DNA of 47,806 nt from JAJRZX01 sp964407495 (GTDB taxonomy: Bacteria > Desulfobacterota > GWC2-55-46 > JADFVP01): assembly GCA_964407495.1 (NCBI GenBank), contig CAYOVP010000011.1:1-47806 (forward strand), written 5' to 3'. Shown here in pieces: positions 1 to 6,697 of the stretch (its first letter is position 1; each line of letters begins with the position of its first letter). Under the pieces are notes generated by a model, which made no database searches, had not been told where the DNA came from, and saw only the letters and a list, made by a program, of their open reading frames with translations. The position numbers and the translations under genes were made by a program.

Positions 1-60
1 GGGTCAAGGGGGGCAGAGGGGGGGCAAGGGGGCAGAGGGGACAGGAGGGGGCAGGCCTCA
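1..60. repeat. G-rich degenerate tandem tract
   Basis: The first 60 bases of the plus strand consist of runs of four to seven G separated by short CA, CAGA or CAA spacers, in a loose repeat of about 10 bases. Four or more G runs lie close together, so the strand could fold into a G-quadruplex. It may continue beyond the window edge. Nothing else is recognisable between here and the first gene at 273. Confidence 0.5.
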
Positions 61-272
61 TCTTAATCCTTTTCATCTTGGTTTCAACCTTGGCGCTTGG
101 TGGTCACGGGGGTCGAGAGGCAGGGGCCCTGAGACACATGATCTCTCAGTGATGGGGGCACACGATCAGTGGCCGAGGCCTCCTCTGCCGGGTTTTTTTA
201 TGAAGGGGCCTTTTTACCTTGCCTCTTCCTCTTTACATACCACACCCCCAGGGCAGGGGGGTTGATCCCGCC

Positions 273-1046
273 ATGAAACTCCTCATTTTAGGTTGTGGTA
301 CATCTACGGGCGTGCCGGTCATAGGTTGTGCCTGCGAGGTCTGCTCATCTCCAGACCCGCGCAACAAGCGCACCCGTTCTTCTGTCCTCATCGAGACGCA
401 AGGCCTCCAGATCCTTATCGATACATCCACGGACCTCCGATTCCAGGCCCTCTCCCTTGGCCTCACCAGGGTTGACGCCGTCCTCTTTACCCACCCACAC
501 GCCGACCACATCCATGGTATAGACGAACTCCGTTCCTTCAACATGATACAGGAAGAACCCATTCCCTGTTTTGGGAGCACAGAGACCGTTGCCAGGATCA
601 GGGCCATCTTCCATTACATCTTCAACAGGGAGAGGGCAGAGAGCATAACCCCGCAACTATCGCTCAAGGTGGTTGACGGACCCTTCAGCATAGGGCCGGT
701 GGAGGTCTTGCCAGTGGAGGCAGAGCATGGAAGGTCTTCTGTCATGGGTTTTCGCGTAGGCGGGCTCGGGTACATGACAGACTGTAGCCGCATACCTCCC
801 GAATCCATGGAAAAACTTCTTGGTCTCGATGTGCTCGTCCTCGGTGCGCTGCGCTTCAGACCACATCCCACGCACATGAATATCGACCAGGCCCTGAAGG
901 TAGTGGAGGACCTCCGGCCACGGAGGACGATACTAACGCATCTCAGCCACGAGGTGGATTACGAGAGAGACAGCCCGAGGCTGCCAGATGGCGTGGAGTT
1001 TGCCTCTGACGGCATGGAGGTGGAGGGGATAGAGGGTATGGATTAG
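273..1046 (+). CDS. PhnP-type metallo-beta-lactamase-fold hydrolase
   Basis: A 257-residue metal-dependent hydrolase of the metallo-beta-lactamase fold. The metal motif HxHxDH is at residues 74-79 (H74, H76, D78, H79). Further candidate ligands lie in AEHG, MTDCS and THLSH downstream. The N-terminus carries the GCGTSTGVPVIGCxCxxC signature of the PhnP branch, whose cysteines bind a structural zinc in E. coli PhnP, a cyclic phosphodiesterase of the C-P lyase pathway. No other phn gene is nearby, so the substrate here is unknown; a general cyclic phosphodiesterase or lipoate/PQQ-type relative is possible. The open frame extends upstream to 219, but the ATG at 273 starts directly at the first beta strand (MKLLILGCG) and is preferred. 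Confidence 0.85.
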   Translation: MKLLILGCGTSTGVPVIGCACEVCSSPDPRNKRTRSSVLIETQGLQILIDTSTDLRFQALSLGLTRVDAVLFTHPHADHIHGIDELRSFNMIQEEPIPCFGSTETVARIRAIFHYIFNRERAESITPQLSLKVVDGPFSIGPVEVLPVEAEHGRSSVMGFRVGGLGYMTDCSRIPPESMEKLLGLDVLVLGALRFRPHPTHMNIDQALKVVEDLRPRRTILTHLSHEVDYERDSPRLPDGVEFASDGMEVEGIEGMD

Positions 1047-1055
1047 TGTAGCGGG

Positions 1056-1145
1056 CGCAGGCATCGGGAGCAGACGAGCCGCATGTAACAATGCGCAAAA
1101 ACTGGTTTTCTTTGCTCCACTTTCTTTTTCCTAAAAGAAAGTGGA
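1056..1145 (-). repeat. Dispersed hairpin repeat, copy 1 (extended, inverted relative to copy 2)
   Basis: A 13-bp perfect stem (1116-1128 with 1133-1145, loop TCCT) is followed, reading on the minus strand, by the tail GCAAAGAAAACC. A further 30 or so bases end in CTCCCGATGCCTGCG (1056-1070). It is colinear base for base in length with copy 2 at 2853-2942 but in opposite orientation. It lies between the convergent 3' ends of the hydrolase gene and the zinc-ribbon gene. Confidence 0.75.
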
Positions 1146-1183
1146 ATTTCTCTCCTGTCTTCTTCTTCTTCTCTTTCTCCTTA

Positions 1184-1210
1184 TTCTTTCTTTCTTTCTT
1201 TCTTTCTTTC
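1184..1210. repeat. CTTT microsatellite in a pyrimidine tract
   Basis: About six and a half units of CTTT lie in a stretch of almost pure pyrimidines (1146-1217) that abuts the stop codon of the zinc-ribbon gene on the minus strand. Read as transcript it is a GAAA repeat just after the coding region. Such tracts can vary in length by slippage. No coding frame is affected. Confidence 0.6.
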
Positions 1211-1215
1211 CTTTC

Positions 1216-1503
1216 TCAACTGAAGTCAATGAATTCGTAGCCGCACTTTGGGCAACTTTTTGCGTTTATATCCACCTTGTGATGGCAGTACATGCATTTT
1301 TTCTTGCCAACAGGTCGTGGTGGTCTTCTTGCGGCCGTGTCTTTCATTATGAGTATGGCCTTTGGCAGGGCTATGAAGGGCAGGAGCGTTCCGTAGACGA
1401 GCCATTTGACAAAATTTCCGCCGCCTCGCTGGGCCATGAAACCGAGGAATATGCCTATGGCAAGAGAGAGCACGAGGTATATTGTTATGATTGTACTGAG
1501 CAT
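1216..1503 (-). CDS. Small two-helix membrane protein with C-terminal zinc ribbon
   Basis: A 95-residue protein. Residues 3-24 and about 34-52 are hydrophobic and likely membrane helices. The C-terminus has two CxxC pairs (C70/C73 and C84/C87) typical of a zinc ribbon. It is preceded by GGGAGAG about five bases before the ATG. I do not recognise a named family; zinc-ribbon membrane proteins of this sort are usually of unknown function. It lies downstream of the DUF2130 gene on the same strand, and the pair is bracketed by inverted copies of the hairpin repeat, which suggests they may have moved or be kept as a unit. Confidence 0.7.
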   Translation of the reverse strand: MLSTIITIYLVLSLAIGIFLGFMAQRGGGNFVKWLVYGTLLPFIALPKAILIMKDTAARRPPRPVGKKKCMYCHHKVDINAKSCPKCGYEFIDFS

Positions 1504-1552
1504 TTTTCTCTCCCATGGTCTTTTGTAGGGTTTTCATACAACTGCCGTCTTA

Positions 1553-2809
1553 TTAGAAGAGGCGGTCTTTTTTTACGTCCTGCTCTTCTTCTCCGGCATT
1601 TTCTCCTTCCTCGAGCTCCAGCGACCTTATGGGCTGGAGCGCGGCGCCCACTATGCCTTCGAGGTCGCCGTACATGCTCACAGTGTTTCGGAAGGCCCGT
1701 TCGATCTGTTTCTCACGTCTCGCCCAGATCCTCGTCATTGCGGCCTTCTCCTTCTCCAGTTCTTCCTTCATGGTCGTAAAGGACTCTACCATGGCCTCCA
1801 CCTTCTGGCGGAACTCCGGGCCTGAGAGATACCTGTACATGGCCTCCATCTTTTCTTCGCGCCCAACGGCAGACTGGCGTATGCGTGCCACTTGGACGAG
1901 CGAGCCGCGCAGGGCCTCTGCGAGGTTGGGCGCAAGGTGATAGGACGTTACCCAGACGCCGTCTATATGCTCGAAGGAAGATGTGCCGCGCGGAAGGGTC
2001 TCTGTCGCTATGACCGCTATCTCGGCCCTTACCTCGCGTTGGTCGTCCTTGAGTTTGGTTATCCAGTCACCACCCCAGGCCTTGGTGCGCTTTAGTTCCC
2101 AGATGATGCTCCCGCAGTAATGTCCTGTCCTTGTGCGCACCTTCTGTATGATGTCTGCCCCGCGGATGCCCTTTGGCACGGGTAGTATCTCGTCAAAGGG
2201 AAAACGGGCCCGGAGAGCGGCCTCCAGATCCAGTTCCATGACCTCGCCCTGGGTCTGCGTAGAGCCCTGCTCGGCCTTACGCTTGAGGTCTTCTATGATG
2301 CGCTGCATGTCCTGTATCTTCTTCTCCTTCTCCAGATCCTTGAGCCGGTGTGCCTCCAGGAACTCTGCCTCCGCCTTCTCCCTTATCTTGTTGCGTTCTT
2401 CCTCCACGGCGCGGGCAAGCCTCAGTTCAAAGCCGCGTTTCTCTTCCTCAAGGGCCCGCCTCTGCTTCAGAAACTCGAGTTCTTTTTTCTCTGCCTCGTG
2501 AAGGCGTCTTCGGGTCTCCTCCCTCTCTTTTTCCAGGGCCTCTATCTTGAGCGCGGCCTCTTCCCTGGCGCGTTTACGCGCCTCTGCCTCGAGTTTTGCG
2601 CGCTCAGCCGCGAGTTTGTCGGCTACAAGACGCTCTACCTCCTCGCCCCTTTTCTTGAGTTCCTCCTCACGACGCCGAAACTCCTCTTCCCGTTTCTTTT
2701 CACGGGCCTCGAACTCCTTTGACAGACCCTCGCGTATACGGCGCGATAGGGCCTCTGTAAGAGGTATGATCTTGCCACAACTTGGACAAACTATGGTCTC
2801 TTCTGTCAT
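1553..2809 (-). CDS. DUF2130 protein: zinc pair, long coiled coil, nuclease-like domain
   Basis: A 418-residue protein. It starts with a Cys pair (C8, C11), as in a half zinc ribbon. A very charged coiled coil rich in E, K and R covers about residues 30-205. The C-terminal third is the DUF2130 domain, including WELKRTKAW. DUF2130 is thought to be related to the PD-(D/E)xK nuclease fold, and the ELK here would match that motif, but this is an inference. The ATG at 2809 has a good AGGAG just upstream; the reading frame continues upstream to 2857, but that part is encoded by the hairpin repeat and is not expected to be translated. Function is unknown; a DNA-associated role has been guessed for the family. 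Confidence 0.85.
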   Translation of the reverse strand: MTEETIVCPSCGKIIPLTEALSRRIREGLSKEFEAREKKREEEFRRREEELKKRGEEVERLVADKLAAERAKLEAEARKRAREEAALKIEALEKEREETRRRLHEAEKKELEFLKQRRALEEEKRGFELRLARAVEEERNKIREKAEAEFLEAHRLKDLEKEKKIQDMQRIIEDLKRKAEQGSTQTQGEVMELDLEAALRARFPFDEILPVPKGIRGADIIQKVRTRTGHYCGSIIWELKRTKAWGGDWITKLKDDQREVRAEIAVIATETLPRGTSSFEHIDGVWVTSYHLAPNLAEALRGSLVQVARIRQSAVGREEKMEAMYRYLSGPEFRQKVEAMVESFTTMKEELEKEKAAMTRIWARREKQIERAFRNTVSMYGDLEGIVGAALQPIRSLELEEGENAGEEEQDVKKDRLF

Positions 2810-2852
2810 GACGACTCCTGAGCGCAGTAAGAAAAAAGAAAAAAAAGATCTA

Positions 2853-2942
2853 TCCACTTTCTTTTAGGAAAAAGAAAGTGGAGCAAAGAAAACCAATGTT
2901 TGCGCACGGCTCCCTGCTACTTGTCCACTCCCTATGCCTGCG
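2853..2942 (+). repeat. Dispersed hairpin repeat, copy 2 (extended)
   Basis: Stem 2853-2865 with 2870-2882 (13 bp, loop AGGA), tail GCAAAGAAAACCAATG (2883-2898), then TTTGCGCA and a distal block CTCCCTATGCCTGCG (2928-2942). The spacing from stem to distal block is 45 bases, identical to copy 1. It sits between the start of the DUF2130 gene and the end of the carbamate kinase gene. Confidence 0.75.
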
Positions 2943-2959
2943 TGAACTTATAGCCCCTT

Positions 2960-2986
2960 GAAAGAAAGTAGGACAGAGAAAAATTT
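2960..2986 (+). repeat. Decayed half copy of the hairpin repeat
   Basis: GAAAGAAAGTAGGACAGAG followed by AAAAATT matches the right arm and tail of the intact repeats (compare AAAAGAAAGTAAGACAAAG at copy 4 read on the minus strand), with the left arm missing. It ends right at the stop codon of the carbamate kinase gene. Confidence 0.45.
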
Positions 2987-2987
2987 G

Positions 2988-3932
2988 TTACACTTTGCAG
3001 TAGATCCTCGTGCCTGCCCTGCCTTCGATGGCCTTGCTCATGAGTCCGGGCGTGGTGATGAAGACTTCCCTGCCGCCACCCTCCACAAACTCAATGGCCG
3101 CTTCTACCTTGGGCCCCATGCTCCCAGGCGCAAACTCGCCTGCCTCGAGGTGCCTTCGGGCCTCGGTAGCGCTCATCTCCCGTATGGGGCGCTGGTCTTC
3201 CGTGCCAAAGCCAAGATATACAGAGTCTATGGCCGTTATGTTGAGAATGCTCTCGGCCTCTGTCTCGATGGCAAGAAGAGTTGTGGAGTGGTCCTTGTCG
3301 ATTACGGCCTCCACCCCCCGGAGCGTGCCGTCGTCTTCTTCCACCACGGGTACGCCCCCGCCGCCTGCGGCAATGACGATAACGCCGCTCTCAGCGAGCA
3401 TGCCTATGACACCGGCCTCCACAATGCGGCGTGGCCTCGGCGAGGGTACCACGCGGCGCATGCCCCTCCCGCTATCCTCGCGCATGACCCAGCGCCGTTT
3501 CTTGACGAGCCTCCCTGCCTCTTCTTCTGTGTAGTAGGGGCCCACTGGCTTCGTGGGATTACGGAAGGCCGGGTCAGCCCTGTCCACCACCACCTGCGTC
3601 ACAATGGTCACTGCCTCGGCGGTGAGACCGGCCCTCTTGAACTCGTTGTATATGGTCTGTTGTATCATGAACCCAAGGCCCCCCTCTGAGTCGGCGTCAG
3701 ATATGTAAAGCGGCATGGGCGGGACAAAACCCTCTGCGGCCTCGTTTCTGATGACGATGTTGCCCACAACAGGGCCGTTGCCGTGGGTAATGATTACGCC
3801 GAGGCCACTGCCCATGAGGCTCGATACAACTGCGCAGGCTGCCTCGGCGTTACTGAACTGCTCTTCTATGGTGCCCTTTTCTCCCCGCCTTATGAGCGCG
3901 TTTCCGCCTATGGATACGATGACCTTCCTCAC
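2988..3932 (-). CDS. arcC: Carbamate kinase
   Basis: A member of the amino-acid kinase family, 314 residues from the chosen start, close to the usual 310. It interconverts carbamoyl phosphate + ADP and ATP + carbamate, normally the last step of arginine deiminase or similar fermentative pathways. Motifs seen: VIVSIGGNAL at the N-terminus (phosphate binding), THGNGPVVGN, GGGGVPVV and IDKDHSTTLLA. The reading frame opens at a TTG (3953), but the GTG at 3932 has AGAAGGAAGG just upstream and begins at the first strand, so it is preferred. No arcA or arcB lies nearby, so it may serve ATP formation from carbamoyl phosphate made elsewhere, or another pathway. Confidence 0.92.
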   Translation of the reverse strand: MRKVIVSIGGNALIRRGEKGTIEEQFSNAEAACAVVSSLMGSGLGVIITHGNGPVVGNIVIRNEAAEGFVPPMPLYISDADSEGGLGFMIQQTIYNEFKRAGLTAEAVTIVTQVVVDRADPAFRNPTKPVGPYYTEEEAGRLVKKRRWVMREDSGRGMRRVVPSPRPRRIVEAGVIGMLAESGVIVIAAGGGGVPVVEEDDGTLRGVEAVIDKDHSTTLLAIETEAESILNITAIDSVYLGFGTEDQRPIREMSATEARRHLEAGEFAPGSMGPKVEAAIEFVEGGGREVFITTPGLMSKAIEGRAGTRIYCKV

Positions 3933-3992
3933 TTCAAGGGCCTTCCTTCTCAATGATGCGGTCTTGCACCGGCTCCAGCCCGTCAGGGTCTC

Positions 3993-4898
3993 TCAGCCCA
4001 GTTCTTCTATATACTCAGCGGCCTTGTATGCCGCAATGGCGCCGTCGCCAACAGCGGTAGCCACCTGCAGCAGAGGCGTTGTCCTGCAGTCGCCGGCGGC
4101 ATAGATGCCGGGCACGCTCGTCTCCATGTTCTGGTTCGTCTTGATGAACCCCTGCTCATCCTTTTCCACGTCCACGAACCCTGTAGTGGGGCTTATGCCC
4201 ACGAAGATGAAGACCCCGTCCACAGGAAGGGTCTTTTCCTCCTCTGTCTTGAGGTCTTCGAGTACAGCCTCTTTTACTATCATGTCGCCTCTCACTTCCT
4301 TGAGTATGTGGCTCTTGAGCAACTCGATGTTCTCTGCCGCGGCCACGCGGTCCTGCTGGATCTTCTCTCCGCGGAACTTGTCGCGCCTGTGCGCAAGATA
4401 TACCTTGGAGGCTATCTTGGAGAGATAAACAGCCTCCTTGAGGGCCGTGTCGCCGCCGCCCACGACGAGCACGGTCTGCCCCCTGAAAAAGGGTCCGTCG
4501 CAGGTGGCGCAGTACGAAACGCCCTTGCCCGTATAATCCACCTCACCCTTTGCGCCGAGCCTTCGGGGTCTGGCCCCTGTGGCGATGATGACGGCCTTTG
4601 CCTTCATCTCGCCATCGGCTGTAGAGAGGACCTGAAGGCCCTCCTCCTGCCTTATGCCAGAGACCTCGTTCATCTTAATCTCCAGCCCAAGGCCGCGCGC
4701 GTGTTCCTCGAATTTTTCCATGAGCCCGGCCCCGCTGATGGAGGGAAAACCCGGGTAGTTCTCTATGACGTCGCTGAGCGCTATCTGGCCGCCTACGAGT
4801 TCTTTTTCGAGAAGAACAGTCTTGAGCCCCAGCCTTATGGCGTAGATGCCAGCCGTGAGCCCCCCCGGGCCACCGCCGATGATGATAAGGTCATACAT
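3993..4898 (-). CDS. trxB: Thioredoxin reductase
   Basis: A 301-residue flavoprotein that passes electrons from NADPH to thioredoxin in the cytoplasm. It has the FAD motif GGGPGGL at residues 8-14, the redox-active CATC at C130-C133 in the expected SYCATCDG context, the NAD(P)H motif GGGDTA near residue 150, and the C-terminal FAD motif GIYAAGDC. The ATG has an excellent AGGAGG eight bases upstream. It is on the same strand as nfo (20-base gap) and arcC (60-base gap), probably one transcript. No thioredoxin gene is in the window. Confidence 0.95.
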   Translation of the reverse strand: MYDLIIIGGGPGGLTAGIYAIRLGLKTVLLEKELVGGQIALSDVIENYPGFPSISGAGLMEKFEEHARGLGLEIKMNEVSGIRQEEGLQVLSTADGEMKAKAVIIATGARPRRLGAKGEVDYTGKGVSYCATCDGPFFRGQTVLVVGGGDTALKEAVYLSKIASKVYLAHRRDKFRGEKIQQDRVAAAENIELLKSHILKEVRGDMIVKEAVLEDLKTEEEKTLPVDGVFIFVGISPTTGFVDVEKDEQGFIKTNQNMETSVPGIYAAGDCRTTPLLQVATAVGDGAIAAYKAAEYIEELG

Positions 4899-4918
4899 TC
4901 AGTGCCTCCTTTATTCTT

Positions 4919-5857
4919 TCAGGGCCTTTTTCCTCTGCCCCTTGTCTTCGTCCCTGGCCTGCCAATAAGACGCCTCGCGGCTCGGAGGTTCCGCAGGTCG
5001 TCGCCCTCTTCTCTCTTCGGTGTCTCGAGGATAAGGGGCGTGCCGTGTATGTCCTCCTGGTTCAGAAATACCCTCAGTGCCTTGTTCCCTATGCGCCCCT
5101 TGCCGATGTTCTCGTGGCGGTCTACACCAGAGCCGGCCTCGCCCATCGAGTCGTTGAGGTGAACAAGGCCGAGCCCCCCTGGACCAGCGGCCCTGGTGAT
5201 GAGGTTGGCAAGTTCACGTGCCTTTGCCTCGTCTGGGACAAGGGGATACCCGGCGGCAAAACCATGACAGGTGTCAAAACACATGCCTGCTCCGAGGCCG
5301 GCCTTTCTGGCCATGGCAATGACCTCGCCTATCTCGTCTATGTCAGCGCCTGTCATGCCCCTGTGGGCGCTGTTCTCGAAGAGTATGGTCGTCGAGAGGC
5401 GCCCGAGGGCCCTGCTCACGTCTTCGAGGGCCTCTCCTACCCTGCCCATTGCATAGTCCCTTCCACGGCCCCGGGGTGTGCCCAGGTGCGTTACGAGAAA
5501 ATCGGCGCCAATGGATGCGCTCATGGCGAGTTCGCTCTTGAAGAGGTCTACGGATTTACCGAATATCACCTCATCTGGCGAAGAGAGGTTGATGAGGTAG
5601 GCCGTATGCACCACCACAGGGCCGAGCCCTGCAGATTCTCTCGCCTCCCTGAACTCTCTCGCCGTATCTTCATCGAGGGGCCTGACCTGCCAGGACCTTG
5701 GGTTGCGGACGAATATCTGAAAGGCCTCGCACCCTGTCTCCAGAGCCCTTGATACTGCCATGGGCAGCCCCCCTGCCGTGGAGACGTGACACCCTACGGG
5801 GGGGCCGGTCTCTCCCCTTCCCGCCCCCGGCCTCGCATGGGCCCCGCCAGGGCTCAT
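4919..5857 (-). CDS. nfo: Endonuclease IV (AP endonuclease)
   Basis: A TIM-barrel zinc enzyme of base-excision repair that cuts the DNA backbone 5' to abasic sites. Diagnostic features are the N-terminal HVSTAGG, FVRNPRSWQVRPL, VVHTAYLINLSSP, MCFDTCHGFAAGY, VHLNDSMGEAGSGVDRHENIGKG and PLILETPK, together giving the usual His/Asp/Glu zinc ligands. The 312-residue protein carries about 20 extra residues before the first conserved strand. The start is supported by an ATGA overlap with the upstream gene and GAGGA upstream, so translational coupling is likely. The C-terminus ends in a short basic tail. Confidence 0.95.
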   Translation of the reverse strand: MSPGGAHARPGAGRGETGPPVGCHVSTAGGLPMAVSRALETGCEAFQIFVRNPRSWQVRPLDEDTAREFREARESAGLGPVVVHTAYLINLSSPDEVIFGKSVDLFKSELAMSASIGADFLVTHLGTPRGRGRDYAMGRVGEALEDVSRALGRLSTTILFENSAHRGMTGADIDEIGEVIAMARKAGLGAGMCFDTCHGFAAGYPLVPDEAKARELANLITRAAGPGGLGLVHLNDSMGEAGSGVDRHENIGKGRIGNKALRVFLNQEDIHGTPLILETPKREEGDDLRNLRAARRLIGRPGTKTRGRGKRP

Positions 5858-6684
5858 TGCCTGTTCCTCAGTCTGAGTCTCCTCACCGCCGCGTTAACGA
5901 GCGCCCTTGGCACGCCCTTGCTCTTGGCCAGTTGCTTGAGGTCCCGTTCCCTCAGGTAGTCTACCAGTTTGAGAGAGAAGGCCAGCGGGGTGTGGGGGTT
6001 GAAGACCATGGCGCACTTTACATTGTAACTCTTCATCCACTGCCTCGACCGCGCGACCTCTCTTATTATCTCTTCTGGTACGCTCGTGGAGGAGACAGTT
6101 GCCACCACTTCCTGCTCTGTGAGTTTGGGGTTCTTGAGCACTGCCGTGGCCACGACCTTGTTCTTGTCCTTTATGAGAATGCCTCTGATGGTCTTGTCTC
6201 CTGTATGCGCAAGTTTTATCTTCTCGCCTGCCGTCATGTTGCAGATGGTCTGGTAGGTGCTCTGGTGTCGAACCTCTGTTGCATCAGCAGGGCCGCCTGC
6301 CTCTTTTTGCCCCTCCCCTCCCTGTACAGGGAGGGGAGCCCTTATCTCCCTGGAGAGTTTCTCGTCAATGCCCTCATTGGCCGCTATAGCCGCTGTAACT
6401 GCCTCCTTACTTCCAAAACGAGAGAAGAGGTGCCGAAGGACCGCCGGGTCGAGGCGGTCTTTCAAGGCCTTGAGGACAAAGTCCTCTCCAAGGGCCTCCA
6501 GGGTCCTCGAAGCGGCCTCTGCAACGGCCTTGTCAGTGTCGTGGGCAAGGACGAAGAGCGCGGTGAGCCTCTCGGAGGGCGCAAGGGTCTTGAACTCTCT
6601 CTCTTCCCCCGATGCCACGAGAAGGCGCCAAGCCCTGTCTTTATCTGGTGAGACAAAAGGCAGGAGATGTTTTTTGATCTTCAT
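5854..6684 (-). CDS. Conserved protein of unknown function, HEAT-like helices
   Basis: A 276-residue soluble protein with no signal peptide. The N-terminal half is predicted helical with HEAT-like spacing. A low-complexity linker falls near residues 115-135. The C-terminal half contains TAGEKIKLAHTGDKTIRGIL, VVATAVLKNPKLTEQEVV, WMKSYNVKCAMVFNPHTPL and a terminal helix with LAKSKGVP. I recall similar uncharacterised proteins in deltaproteobacteria, but I know no function. It overlaps nfo by four bases and follows the EF-G-like gene by 13 bases, so it belongs to one transcription unit with them. Confidence 0.7.
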   Translation of the reverse strand: MKIKKHLLPFVSPDKDRAWRLLVASGEEREFKTLAPSERLTALFVLAHDTDKAVAEAASRTLEALGEDFVLKALKDRLDPAVLRHLFSRFGSKEAVTAAIAANEGIDEKLSREIRAPLPVQGGEGQKEAGGPADATEVRHQSTYQTICNMTAGEKIKLAHTGDKTIRGILIKDKNKVVATAVLKNPKLTEQEVVATVSSTSVPEEIIREVARSRQWMKSYNVKCAMVFNPHTPLAFSLKLVDYLRERDLKQLAKSKGVPRALVNAAVRRLRLRNRQ

Positions 6685-6697
6685 GGCGGCTTCGTAA

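Noticed and set aside
1141..1779. A 212-residue plus-strand open frame
   Set aside because: It runs through the pyrimidine tract and antisense to the zinc-ribbon and DUF2130 genes, which have good starts and recognisable motifs; its own product is low-complexity Leu/Phe/Ser.
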